Source of the DNA: an uncultured Oscillospiraceae bacterium
Lineage (GTDB): Bacteria; Bacillota; Clostridia; Oscillospirales; Ruminococcaceae
Assembly (NCBI GenBank): GCA_934448295.1
Contig: CAKSEY010000003.1
Location: 1 to 64,000 of the forward strand
DNA: 64,000 nt
Direction of reading: 5' to 3'
Part shown: in pieces, positions 1 to 7,549 of the stretch
How positions within the stretch are numbered: position 1 is the first letter of the stretch
Layout of the letters: each line of letters opens with the position of its first letter
The notes under the pieces: model-generated
Database searches by the model: none
Seen by the model: the letters and a program-made list of their open reading frames with translations, nothing else
Told to the model about the DNA's origin: nothing
Program-made: the position numbers and the translations under genes

Positions 1-316
1 GCTGGTCAATATTTGACCAATTATGCTAAATGCCTCTATTTGTCTGAAATTTTGTGGGTTTTTAGAGGTTACCATATGTGTTTTTTGAGATGCTTCTTAA
101 CTGTTTTGCAACATCGAATCCATTTAACTCAGGCATAACTATATCTAAAAACACCACATCATATGGAGCATTTCTATGATTTGTCAAAAAAGCAGATCCG
201 GAAAGATATACAGCGGTTTCATGAATCATTCCATTTTCATTCATCACATCATCGATCACCCGACTTAAAAAATCAAGGGTTGGTTTATTATCGTCACATA
301 TTGCTACTCTAATCAT
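1..316 (-). pseudogene. AgrA/LytTR-type response regulator, frameshifted fragment
   Basis: Reading left from the ATG at 316 the protein begins MIRVAICDDN and has the receiver acidic pair (CDDN) and phospho-acceptor motif (FLDIVMPELNGF). It stops after 84 residues, at 62. A full AgrA/LytTR regulator has a receiver of about 120 residues plus a LytTR DNA-binding domain. One base removed from the T6 run at 81-86 would continue the protein as SKTHMVTSKN, which resembles the next receiver block of this family and stays open to the window edge. The gene is therefore read as broken by a homopolymer frameshift. With the agrB-like gene at 1017 it belongs to a decayed agr locus. The part beyond position 1 is not visible, so the domain type rests on the receiver and context. 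Confidence 0.6.
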
Positions 317-467
317 TGTATATTCTACCTTCACTGCCGCGAACTGTAAATTCACAAAATGACTGCTATTATTTGCATAATGTTATCAAAAATATACTTT
401 CGTACATTCGTGATGAAAAATGTCGTATAATAACATAAATAATAAAATCAAAATAGGTGGGCATGTT

Positions 468-818
468 ATGGATTTTCCGGATATTCTTAAAATGCTGCGT
501 GAAAAAAACGGATATTCTCAACAACAATTAGCAGATATCTTGCATCTTTCCAAGAATTCTATTTCTCATTATGAACTAGGCGTTTGCATGCCAAGCATAG
601 ATGTTTTAATAAATATTGCTGATGTTTTTGATGTGTCTTTAGATTATCTATTGGGTAGGAGCAGTGTAAATATATCTAAAAAATTATTAGAAAAAGCTAT
701 AGATAAGAATGTTACTGTAAGTAAGTTTTTGGAGACGGTACTCCTTTTAGATAAGGATCATAGGAATGACTTGTTAAAAATGCTTAAGTATATTTCTAAA
801 GATAATAAATCTATATAA
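468..818 (+). CDS. Xre-family HTH transcriptional regulator
   Basis: A 116-residue protein. The start is the ATG at 468, with AGGTGG eight bases upstream, rather than the upstream ATG at 420, which has no ribosome site. Residues 1-60 form a Cro/CI-type helix-turn-helix (MLREKNGYSQQQLADILHLS, then the ISHYELG recognition helix and SLDYLLG end motif). The C-terminal 55 residues are helical, without a recognised domain. It is A+T-rich like the flanking agr remnants and unlike the host genes further right. It probably controls functions of the integrated element; the target is unknown. Confidence 0.8.
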   Translation: MDFPDILKMLREKNGYSQQQLADILHLSKNSISHYELGVCMPSIDVLINIADVFDVSLDYLLGRSSVNISKKLLEKAIDKNVTVSKFLETVLLLDKDHRNDLLKMLKYISKDNKSI

Positions 819-965
819 AGCATCACACACTTATATATTATAACACCCAACTTGAGTTAAGTCAAGATTTACGGCCACGATTAACTGATCAAATCATTTA
901 ATCATGGCATTTTATTTTACATTGTGGTTAAAAATCACAACATACCGCAAAACTTCACAACTCTA

Positions 966-994
966 TTGACATTAATGGTTTGATTTTGTGTACT
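966..994 (+). promoter_or_regulatory. Promoter of the agrB-like gene
   Basis: TTGACA (966-971), a 17-base spacer and TGTACT (989-994) precede the ribosome site AAAGGAGGG of the gene at 1017. Upstream, TTGTG (922-926) and CACAA (936-940) form a short inverted repeat that could be an operator. No clear AgrA-type direct repeat was recognised. Confidence 0.5.
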
Positions 995-1016
995 GAATTA
1001 AAAGGAGGGAATTAAC

Positions 1017-1490
1017 ATGATAAATAAAGCGTCCTCTAAAATTTTAAAATACATATGCGAATATGCCGATATACCATCTGATAAAGAAGCTGTATATAAA
1101 TATGGAATAGAAATCACTCTTTCATCTATTTTTAATATTGTCCTAGTGATGATTAGTTCTATTTTAATTGGAGATATTCTTTCCGGTGTAATATATTTGG
1201 CAATTTTTGTGTTCTTGAGATCGTTCACAGGTGGATATCATGCTACAACATATCTCAGGTGTAATACAACAATGGTTATTACTTTTATTTTGACAACTAT
1301 TTTATACAGAGTTATTGAACACTGCGGTCACAGCTTTATAATATGTGGTATTATATCATTAATATATCTTTTGCCTATTGCTATGTTTGCTCCCGTTCCT
1401 AATATTCATAAACCATTAGATAAATTACACAAAAAGCATCTTATTTTGGACCTTATCAGCCCAAAGAACCCGCCAACATCAAAGAAATAA
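1017..1490 (+). pseudogene. agrB: AgrB-type peptide-processing protease, 3' truncated
   Basis: AgrB is a membrane cysteine protease that trims and exports the AgrD signal peptide. The start at 1017 follows AAAGGAGGG. The 157 residues hold hydrophobic segments and the core FTGGYHATTYLRC, with the catalytic pair His75 and Cys82 in the usual seven-residue spacing. After HKPLDKLHKK, near 1433, the sequence loses AgrB character; AgrB proteins normally run about 190-210 residues with further membrane helices. At that junction another frame begins to encode an AgrD-like tail (next entry). The simplest reading is a deletion that fused the 5' part of agrB to the 3' part of agrD out of frame. A residual protease activity cannot be excluded. 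Confidence 0.75.
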
Positions 1491-1498
1491 AAAAATAA
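1436..1498 (+). pseudogene. agrD: AgrD autoinducer peptide precursor, C-terminal remnant
   Basis: In the frame one base before that of agrB, bases 1436-1498 read ASYFGPYQPKEPANIKEIKK and stop. This matches the C-terminal signature of clostridial AgrD precursors: an aromatic-rich ring segment followed by QPxEPxxL/IK. The ring would start with Ser (lactone) instead of the commoner Cys. Upstream, the same frame has stops and no leader, so the 5' half of agrD is missing. The peptide cannot be made as an independent product unless there is a frameshift. Confidence 0.6.
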
Positions 1499-1510
1499 TT
1501 TAAGTAAAGT

Positions 1511-1543
1511 AACGGCAGGCTGGATAAGTCTGCTGTTATTTTT
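1511..1543 (+). terminator. Rho-independent terminator after agrB/agrD remnant
   Basis: AACGGCAG (1511-1518) pairs with CTGCTGTT (1530-1537) with one G-T pair, followed by ATTTTT. Its survival suggests it ended the original agrBD transcript. Confidence 0.65.
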
Positions 1544-1664
1544 ATGCACTGAGATCAGCGGTTTGTTTCTGATAAATACTGAGGTTCATATTTTGAGATA
1601 CATGAATTCTAAACATTGTCTTATTATAATGTACAGTTATTATCATCATTATTAAGTATATTGT

Positions 1665-1700
1665 TGATAAAAAACAGGTGCAGTTCAATTGACTGCACCT
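1665..1700 (-). terminator. Terminator of the minus-strand gene at 1727
   Basis: Inverted repeat AGGTGCAGT (1676-1684) / ACTGCACCT (1692-1700). On the minus strand it is followed by GTTTTTTATC, a typical U tract. Confidence 0.75.
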
Positions 1701-1726
1701 GCATTAGCTCTTATATTTGAATATAA

Positions 1727-1972
1727 TTATGAATTGACGTATTCGCTGATGACCGCCATAATTTCATTCAGCCTGTTCTCGCCAATGCCTTTGATTTCGC
1801 CGATTCTGTCGCGAAGCTCGTCGATGTCTATTGCTGATTCTGTGCAGCATTCTTCGGCGTTCTTGTAGATCTGACTGACAAACTGCTGCATTTGCTCACG
1901 GTTGAAGCTCTTGATCTGCTTATAGGTTTCGCGGGATAGTGTGTAAGTAGCGTTAGTATTCTGTTCTGACAT
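1727..1972 (-). CDS. Small hypothetical protein with helix-hairpin-helix-like C-terminus
   Basis: An 81-residue acidic protein starting at the ATG at 1972 with AAAGAGGT upstream. It has its own terminator. The C-terminal part (IGEIKGIGENRLNEIMAVI, about residues 57-75) resembles a helix-hairpin-helix motif, with the KGIGENR turn seen in non-specific DNA-binding proteins. No membrane segment or signal peptide is visible. It sits alone between the agr remnant and an AraC remnant within the mobile region. The family is not recognised; a DNA-binding accessory role is inference. Confidence 0.6.
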   Translation of the reverse strand: MSEQNTNATYTLSRETYKQIKSFNREQMQQFVSQIYKNAEECCTESAIDIDELRDRIGEIKGIGENRLNEIMAVISEYVNS

Positions 1973-2042
1973 GGATTTACCTCTTTCTTAAATAGTGAAC
2001 AGAATAGATTATATCACATTTTCGGTTGGAATGCAACTGTTT

Positions 2043-2440
2043 CTACGTTTTGATTTCTTCTCTGTACTCGCTAATAGTCTGTCCTGTCCAGACGGTAAAC
2101 GCCCGCAGGAACAAACCTATCTCCTGATAACCCAGCAGGAATGCAATATCCTCGGTGGTCATTTCGGTGTTTGCAAGGTAGGTTTTCGCCAGCAGCTCCC
2201 GAGTGTGGTTGAGCTGCTTCTGGAAGTTCGTGTTTTCCTCCTGCAACTTCCGCTGGAGCGAGCGCTTGCTGTAACCTAGCTTCCTCGCCACGTCATCTAT
2301 TGTGCATTGCGGAAAGGGATTCTATGCAAAGTTAGATCTCGGTATCGTCAAATACCACTTTGAGGTTTGCTCGGGCAGAAAACTGTGAAAGTCGTTCATA
2401 TTCTCTGCAATAGACTCAGGGGGATATTTGATCAATAATT
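2043..2440 (-). pseudogene. AraC-family regulator remnant (DNA-binding domain)
   Basis: Minus-strand frame 2330-2043 encodes a nearly complete AraC double HTH domain (IDDVARKLGYSKRSLQRKL and later DIAFLLGYQE with FLRAFTVWTG). Upstream in the same frame is a TAG near 2331, and before it about 35 codons (starting RIKLLIKYPPE) that look like more coding sequence without a usual start. The effector domain is absent. The remnant could only start at a GTG (2291) without a ribosome site. Read as an inactivated AraC gene in the mobile region. Confidence 0.6.
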
Positions 2441-2504
2441 TGATTCGAAGAATTAATATTATTGCTATCATGTAGGATAAAATATATCACAGAGGTGATA
2501 TTGA

Positions 2505-2813
2505 ATGACGGAAAAGGAGTTCTCGCTGCGTCTGGCGCAGCTCCGCAGTGAAAAGGGAGTATCGGCAAGGGACATGAGCCTGTCAATCGGACAGAATGCC
2601 AGCTACATCAATAATATTGAAAATGGCAAGGCACTGCCGTCCATTACGGGATTTTTCTATATATGCGAATATCTGAACATCACGCCCGGCGAGTTTTTCG
2701 ATGCGGAAAACAGAAATCCGGAAAAGATTCAGGAAGTGGTCGAGAACCTCAAAAAGCTTGACAGCGAACAGCTCGACAACATCTCGGCAATCATACGGGA
2801 CCTTGCAAAATAG
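2505..2813 (+). CDS. Xre-family HTH regulator
   Basis: A 102-residue protein starting at ATG 2505 with AGAGGTGA upstream. Residues 6-62 form an HTH_3-type domain (LRSEKGVSARDMSLSIGQNA, IENGKALPS, ITPGEFFD). The C-terminal part is a short acidic helix. Similar small Xre proteins are common in clostridial mobile elements as control genes. It is transcribed towards, and separated by a terminator from, another Xre gene at 2851. Confidence 0.8.
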   Translation: MTEKEFSLRLAQLRSEKGVSARDMSLSIGQNASYINNIENGKALPSITGFFYICEYLNITPGEFFDAENRNPEKIQEVVENLKKLDSEQLDNISAIIRDLAK

Positions 2814-2817
2814 TGAT

Positions 2818-2847
2818 AGGCGCGGCTTTACATAGCTGCGCCTTTTG
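2818..2847 (+). terminator. Terminator after the Xre gene at 2505
   Basis: AGGCGCGGC (2818-2826) and GCTGCGCCT (2835-2843) form a hairpin followed by TTTTG, lying between two convergent Xre genes. Confidence 0.6.
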
Positions 2848-2850
2848 TAT

Positions 2851-3096
2851 TCACTTGACTCCGAGCAGATTGTTGATGGTCACGTTAAAGCACCTGCTTA
2901 ATGCTATAATTTCTATGTCGGTCACAAATCTCTCGCCGGATTCTATACGTTGGACTGCGTTTTTGTCGATATCCAGACCTACGACCTGCAATCTGTCTGA
3001 AAGCTCGCGCTGTGAGATTTGGAGCGCCTTGCGAAGTTCCTTTACTCTCAATCCAGATATGTTGTTGCGTCCGTCTGCGGTTCTTGCCTTGAACAT
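2851..3096 (-). CDS. Small Xre-family HTH regulator (paralogue of 56712-56969)
   Basis: An 81-residue protein starting at ATG 3096 after GGAGG. After an unusual N-terminal block (MFKARTADGRNNISG) it has one HTH domain (LRKALQISQRELSDRLQ, then KNAVQRIESGERFVTDIE). It is closely similar over its whole length to the Xre protein at 56712-56969, including the RNNI-G block and the DIDKNAVQRIESG core. The two are paralogues on either side of the element boundary. The target is unknown; the reordered recognition helix (LDIDKNAVQRIE) marks a distinct subfamily. Confidence 0.8.
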   Translation of the reverse strand: MFKARTADGRNNISGLRVKELRKALQISQRELSDRLQVVGLDIDKNAVQRIESGERFVTDIEIIALSRCFNVTINNLLGVK

Positions 3097-3184
3097 TTAC
3101 CTTCCTCCCTTGTCACTCTTGATATGAATCTGTTATGCTAACCTGATTGGGGTAAATTCGAGATTCATTTTGCTCATCGCCGTT

Positions 3185-3520
3185 TCATTTTCCTTTTTTT
3201 GAATCTAAAATGCCGTCTATGTACCCGATAAGACGATTCTGCTCCTCAACATTTAATAGAGTAAGCTGCTTATTGATACTGTCTCTTGCCGTTTCTTTTG
3301 TATTAATATCGCCAGAATTGATAGAATCCGTTCCAAGAAGATAATCAACTGAGACATTAAAAAAATCGGCAAATAATTTTGCAGTTGATGTTGGTATCTC
3401 ACGACGATCATTTTCGTATAAACTTATCATTGACCGGTCGATTGATATTGCTTCCGCAAGCTCTCGCTGGGAAAGACATCTCTGCATTCGTAGCTTTTTA
3501 AGTCTGGTATTGTCCCCCAC
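3185..3520 (-). CDS. Xre-family repressor-like regulator
   Basis: A 111-residue protein. Residues 5-65 are an HTH domain (LKKLRMQRCLSQRELAEAIS, ISLYENDRREIPTS, VSVDYLLG). The C-terminal helix resembles those of phage/ICE immunity repressors (LLNVEEQNRLIGYIDGIL). The start at ATG 3520 lacks a strong ribosome site, so it is moderately certain. Upstream lies an inverted repeat, GCAACAAA (3587-3594) / TTTGTTGC (3614-3621), a possible operator between this gene and the rightward element functions. Confidence 0.75.
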   Translation of the reverse strand: MGDNTRLKKLRMQRCLSQRELAEAISIDRSMISLYENDRREIPTSTAKLFADFFNVSVDYLLGTDSINSGDINTKETARDSINKQLTLLNVEEQNRLIGYIDGILDSKKGK

Positions 3521-4205
3521 AAGCTGTCATCTCCGCATATCAGTATAGAGTAAAAGGAGATTTTATTCAATAGAAAACAAGAAATTGCAACAAATTGTGA
3601 CACATTGAAACTGTTTGTTGCAGATGTCAACACAATGTGGCATGATAATGTGCTATAATTAATTTCAGGAAACATCTTACACTTTTACGGAAGAGAATGT
3701 CATTTATCTATGACAAGAGATAATATCATAGTCTTTAGTGTGAGATATATTTCCAACCAGTTCATTGACAATTCAATAGCAGAGCGATAACAAAACCATC
3801 GTCCGCAGCGCCCGATTGTGCGAAGATATGCCTGTATTGATTCCGAGGGGTTATTCATTATCCGTGACCACCTATTTTTGCGCGAGAATAACAATAACTC
3901 CAACAGTCTGCCAATATCAATTCGAAGCGTAAACGCATACGCAAAGATAAGGTACGAGCGCGAAAGGATGAACGCTGCAAAGATGGGATAATGATACTTC
4001 CGGCGACGGCTATGCCACAGGAATGGCTAGAGGTGAAACTCCTATGTTCGGGTGCGGACTACCCGATAATCACTCTGAACAATACACATCAATAATGCAA
4101 ACGGCTCACGCCGCAAGACATGAGCCGTTTGCTTATATATCGGCTGTAACAGCCGTCCAAAATTTTAATTCTGTCGATAAGACTACCTGTAAATGGAGGA
4201 GTGAT
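3521..4205. other. Non-coding or decayed stretch between repressor and excisionase
   Basis: No well-supported gene. It holds the inverted repeat 3587-3621, a hairpin CAAACGGCTCA (4098-4108) / TGAGCCGTTTG (4121-4131), and an open frame of about 63 codons (3897-4088). The start of that frame is rich in Lys and Arg and its end reads MPQEWLEVKLLCSGADYP, but it has no credible start or ribosome site. It may be the tail of a lost gene of the element. Confidence 0.4.
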
Positions 4206-4388
4206 ATGTTAGAGCAATACTCTGATGTATTGGATGTTGGTGAAATAGCTTCTATCCTTCATGTCAGTAAAGGTTTGGTTTACAACCTCATTCATAGTAA
4301 TCAGATCAGGGGATTTCTTGTCGGAAGAAAGTACAGAGTTCTCAAAACCGAGCTTATCCGTTTCCTCAGCGAAAACCAAATTACCTAG
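4206..4388 (+). CDS. Excisionase-like small HTH protein
   Basis: A 60-residue protein starting at ATG 4206 with GGAGGAGTG upstream; the longer upstream reading has no ribosome site. It has the MerR-like winged-helix pattern of excisionase-family proteins (LDVGEIASILHVSKGLVYNL, then IRGFLVGRKYRVLKTELIRF). Position directly before the integrase gene supports a role as recombination directionality factor. The same fold also occurs in small regulators, so the exact function is inferred. Confidence 0.8.
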   Translation: MLEQYSDVLDVGEIASILHVSKGLVYNLIHSNQIRGFLVGRKYRVLKTELIRFLSENQIT

Positions 4389-4394
4389 GGAAAT

Positions 4395-4446
4395 GCTGAA
4401 TAAAACATCGACCAGTATAAATGAGCGCACTCACGGGTCGATTTTA
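4395..4446. repeat. Terminator-like direct repeat, copy 1
   Basis: GCTGAATAAAA followed by a hairpin region ending CACGGGTCGATTTT. A near copy lies at 6288-6333 on the other side of the integrase and tRNA-Pro. This copy follows the excisionase gene and has CGACC/GGGTCG stem arms with a T tract, so it may act as its terminator. Confidence 0.55.
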
Positions 4447-4537
4447 TTCATCGTGTCCCTATATTATCACATAACAGCATGACGCCCTTTTGTTTACATT
4501 CGGCAATTAAAACCTTTGCCACATACACTATAAGCGC

Positions 4538-4566
4538 TTGACTTTCATGCATTAAAGTGGTATAAT
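4538..4566 (+). promoter_or_regulatory. Integrase promoter
   Basis: TTGACT (4538-4543), 17-base spacer, TATAAT (4561-4566), about 52 bases before the integrase start at 4618. Confidence 0.75.
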
Positions 4567-4617
4567 TGAAATGTGAATGAAATAGGTATTCTGTCTGTTG
4601 ATAACAGGAGGTAAAAT

Positions 4618-5922
4618 ATGGACACAGACAGCGTATCGATAACAGGTAGTCTGCATGAAAAGAATGGAAAGTGGCAGATGGTAATTTACGGGAAAGCAAC
4701 TGTCATTTATCCCGAAAAGGACAATCTGACACCTGACAAGATGGTCCGCAGATGGATAAGCACCAATCTTTGCGCAACAAAGAAGAATTTCTTTGAGGCG
4801 AACAGAATGCTCTATGATAAAATCGAAGAGTTCAGAACCGGTGCGGATTCGATTGCAATCTCAAGCGAAAACTACTCCATATCGGACGACAGCGAACTTC
4901 TTTTCACAGAGTTTATTTCCTTTTGGATCAAACAACGAAAGGGAACTATTCAACAATCGACTTGGGAGAAATATGAAATCATAGCTGAAAAGCACTTGAT
5001 ACCGTATTTTTCCGAACATGGCTTAACCATCAAACAGGTTAAGCCGAAACATATCCTTGAATATTACAATTACAAGAACATCGGAGGAAGGCTTGACGGC
5101 AAAGAGGGCAGTCTCGGTATCGCTTCACTGCGCAGTCATGCTGCACTTATCAAGGCGATATTCAACGAAGCAGTGGTTCTTGAGTACATTCAGGGTAATC
5201 CAGCACTAAATGTTACTGTCCCCAAAAGGGCAACAACTTCCCTCGGAAAAGACAAGAATGTTTACATGACGGCAGGCGAAGCTAATCAGATGCTTGCTGA
5301 TATTCGAACCGAGGAAATCTACCCGCTTGTTTATGTTGCTCTTTATTATGGCTTGCGTAAAAGCGAGGTGCTCGGCTTAAAGTGGGACGCTGTTGATTTT
5401 GACAACAACACTATGGAAATAAAATCCACTGTGGTGAAAAACAAAACGATAGTGTACAAAGACACCACCAAAACGGAGAGCAGTCACCAGACCTATGAAC
5501 TGCTGCCAGAGGTAAAAGCGCTTCTGCTCGGCATAAAAGCAAAGCAGGAAGCAAACATAGATCTCTATGGCGCTATCTACACACCGTCAGATTACATATT
5601 TACGCACCCTGACGGCAGACTGTACCGACCGGATTGTGTTACCAGAAGTTTTCAGCGAGCCTTAAAGCGCCATGATCTTCCAGTTATGCGTTTCCATGAC
5701 CTGCGGCACAGCACGGCGAGCATTCTTTTTGATAAGGGCTGGGATCTGGAGTCTGTAAAATCATGGCTCCGTCATGCGGATATTGAAACCACCAGTAACA
5801 TATATCTGCATATCTCGAACGGTCGCAAACGCTTAATGGCAAAGGACATGACGGGGACATTCATAGCGCCGTATTCAGCGAAGGATAATTCTGACGTAGA
5901 AAACGAAGAAAGCGCCGGTTAA
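4618..5922 (+). CDS. int: Tyrosine site-specific integrase
   Basis: A 434-residue tyrosine recombinase starting at ATG 4618 behind AGGAGGT. The N-terminal 90 residues are an arm-binding-like region, about 95-195 the SAM-like core-binding domain (LLFTEFISFWIKQRKG onward), and 220-410 the catalytic domain. The catalytic set is complete: Arg247 (YYGLRKSEVLGLKW), His360 and Arg363 (FHDLRHSTAS), His386 (RHADIETTS) and Tyr396 (NIYLH). It belongs to the Tn916/phage-type integrases common in clostridial ICEs. It ends 130 bases from the 3' end of tRNA-Pro and points at it, the usual arrangement for tRNA-targeting integrases. It should catalyse integration and, with the small protein at 4206, excision of the element lying to the left. 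Confidence 0.95.
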   Translation: MDTDSVSITGSLHEKNGKWQMVIYGKATVIYPEKDNLTPDKMVRRWISTNLCATKKNFFEANRMLYDKIEEFRTGADSIAISSENYSISDDSELLFTEFISFWIKQRKGTIQQSTWEKYEIIAEKHLIPYFSEHGLTIKQVKPKHILEYYNYKNIGGRLDGKEGSLGIASLRSHAALIKAIFNEAVVLEYIQGNPALNVTVPKRATTSLGKDKNVYMTAGEANQMLADIRTEEIYPLVYVALYYGLRKSEVLGLKWDAVDFDNNTMEIKSTVVKNKTIVYKDTTKTESSHQTYELLPEVKALLLGIKAKQEANIDLYGAIYTPSDYIFTHPDGRLYRPDCVTRSFQRALKRHDLPVMRFHDLRHSTASILFDKGWDLESVKSWLRHADIETTSNIYLHISNGRKRLMAKDMTGTFIAPYSAKDNSDVENEESAG

Positions 5923-5959
5923 GGCGCTCTACAAAATATACATCATCTGCAATCAAGGG

Positions 5960-6030
5960 AACATCTACACGCTCATGTAGATGTTATGTAGATAGCAAAA
6001 AGCGAGCCACCCTCTAAAGTAACTCGCTTT
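5960..6030. other. Inverted repeats beside the presumed attachment site
   Basis: AACATCTACA (5960-5969) and TGTAGATGTT (5976-5985) form a perfect 10-base inverted repeat. A third ATGTAGAT follows at 5986-5993. A second hairpin, AAAGCGAG (5999-6006) / CTCGCTTT (6023-6030), may terminate the integrase transcript. The repeated TGTAGAT boxes could be integrase arm sites; that is inference. Confidence 0.45.
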
Positions 6031-6053
6031 CCGCATCACAACGCTATTTGCAT

Positions 6054-6130
6054 TGGTCTGAGTGACAGGATTTGAACCTGCGGCCTCTACCACCCCAAGG
6101 TAGCGCGCTACCAATCTGCGCCACACCCAG
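6054..6130 (-). tRNA. tRNA-Pro(GGG)
   Basis: Minus-strand cloverleaf with acceptor CTGGGTG/CACTCAG, D-arm GCGC...GCGC, anticodon stem CTACC/GGTAG with loop TTGGGGT (anticodon GGG), T-arm GCAGG-TTCAAAT-CCTGT, and encoded CCA at 6054-6056. Its 3' end faces the integrase gene, so it is the likely attB/attR locus. No second copy of its 3' end is visible in this window, so the other element end lies further left. Confidence 0.93.
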
Positions 6131-6287
6131 TTGTTTCAACGTGTTATATTATATCACAGAAAAAACGGTTTGTCAAGTACTTTTTGAAAAAAATCTAAAA
6201 ACCGCCGAAAAAGGGAACCAACTTCTGCGATCCGCTCCGCTTGCAGAATAGCACGAAACCAGACCGCTCCAAGCCGACCGGGTAAGC

Positions 6288-6335
6288 GCTGAATAAAAAA
6301 ATCGACCCGCACAAACGAGCACGGGTCGATTTTGT
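6288..6335. terminator. Bidirectional terminator; copy 2 of the GCTGAATAAAA repeat
   Basis: AAAATCGACCCG and CGGGTCGATTTT flank a short loop, giving a perfect hairpin with A and T tracts on both sides. It terminates the minus-strand transporter gene at 6362. The sequence from GCTGAATAAAA to GGGTCGATTTT closely matches 4395-4446. Confidence 0.75.
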
Positions 6336-6361
6336 ATATTGATTGTATCGCTCCGGGAATA

Positions 6362-7303
6362 TCATTGCTTCTGTTTTTCCCTGAATTTCTGCGAAATGCG
6401 TTCCCAGGGGAGCTGCACCAGGATAACCGCCGTGAATACCACGGCGCAGCCGGCTATCTGGCGGGCGGTCATGGTCTGGTCTGTCTTGAGGAACCCTACG
6501 CGGTAGGCGACATAGCCGGAAATCGTGGCAACAACGGATTCCAGTGAAAGGATAAGCGCCGCAGCGGTGGGATCAACGCCCTTCTGCCCGACTATCTGGA
6601 GCGTATAGCCTACGCCGCAGGAAAGCACGCCCGCGTACAGCACCGGGACCGCTCCGCTGACGAGCTGCTCCCAGGAGGGCTGCTCGAATATGAACGCGCC
6701 CGCCGTGCTGATAACTCCGCAGACGAAGAACTGAATGCACGACAGTATAACTCCGTCCGTAAGCGGGGAAAAGTGGTCGATGACCAGAATATGCACCGCA
6801 AATATCGCCGAGCTTGCCAGCACCAGCAGGTCTCCGGTGGAAACCGAGAAGCTCTCCTCGCCAACGCACAGCAGGTACATTCCGGCGACTGCTAGAACCG
6901 CGCAGAACCACACCGCTTTCGGAGCTTTCCTGTGTAGCAGCAGCCCGAGTATCGGCGTGATGATTATGTACAGCGTCGTGATGAAGCCGCCCTTGCCGAC
7001 GGTGGTCATGGTCAGACCGTACTGCTGGAACAGCGAAGCCGCCGTCAGGGCAAGTCCGCAGCATATTCCGCCGATGATGGTGGTTTTTACCGGCAGGGGC
7101 TTGCGCTCCGCCTTGGGTACTCTCCCGCGGATGATGAATATTACGGGAACGAGCACCGCGCTTCCTATTATGTTGCGCGTGCCGGTGAACGTCAGCGGCC
7201 CCATGAAGTCCATTCCCGCCTGCTGTGAAACGAACGCCATGCCCCAGATTATCGCTGTAAGCAGCAGGAGCAGGCAGTTCCTGAGTTTTTTCGTGTTTGT
7301 CAT
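6362..7303 (-). CDS. EamA/DMT-family transporter
   Basis: A 313-residue membrane protein with about ten hydrophobic helices in two EamA repeats. The first begins LTAIIWGMAFVSQQAG; the second covers about residues 160-300 (GDLLVLASSAIFAVHILVID; ALILSLESVVATISGYV). The start at ATG 7303 follows AAAGGAAA. Members of this drug/metabolite transporter superfamily export amino acids or other metabolites; the substrate cannot be read from sequence. It is monocistronic, between its own promoter and a bidirectional terminator. Confidence 0.85.
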   Translation of the reverse strand: MTNTKKLRNCLLLLLTAIIWGMAFVSQQAGMDFMGPLTFTGTRNIIGSAVLVPVIFIIRGRVPKAERKPLPVKTTIIGGICCGLALTAASLFQQYGLTMTTVGKGGFITTLYIIITPILGLLLHRKAPKAVWFCAVLAVAGMYLLCVGEESFSVSTGDLLVLASSAIFAVHILVIDHFSPLTDGVILSCIQFFVCGVISTAGAFIFEQPSWEQLVSGAVPVLYAGVLSCGVGYTLQIVGQKGVDPTAAALILSLESVVATISGYVAYRVGFLKTDQTMTARQIAGCAVVFTAVILVQLPWERISQKFREKQKQ

Positions 7304-7359
7304 TTTGTTGTTTCCTTTTTCTTTTGTTCGCGCGCAGATAACAGGCGCTCCGCATTAAA

Positions 7360-7388
7360 AGCATATCACATTATGCGGATAATGTCAA
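7360..7388 (-). promoter_or_regulatory. Promoter of the EamA transporter
   Basis: On the minus strand TTGACA (7388-7383), a 17-base spacer and TATGCT (7365-7360). Confidence 0.65.
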
Positions 7389-7485
7389 CGCTTTGCAGGT
7401 TTATTTCGTACATTTTGCTGTATAAGCCGCCCTTTTGTTAGCAAATTCATGGCGATTTTGTGCTGTATGTTGTCGCTGTGGTGCA

Positions 7486-7514
7486 TTGAGTTGCAGCTTC
7501 TGGCGGTGTATAAT
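7486..7514 (+). promoter_or_regulatory. Promoter of the GH43 gene
   Basis: TTGAGT (7486-7491), 17-base spacer, TATAAT (7509-7514), 35 bases before the start at 7550. Confidence 0.65.
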
Positions 7515-7549
7515 AGAGTTATCAATAGTCATTCTGAAAAGGAGCGAAC

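Noticed and set aside
998..1228. Minus-strand open frame opposite agrB
   Set aside because: Overlaps the conserved AgrB catalytic core in antisense and has no start signal.
3700..3903. 67-codon minus-strand open frame before the excisionase
   Set aside because: No ribosome site, no recognisable domain, and unlike the neighbouring genes in composition.
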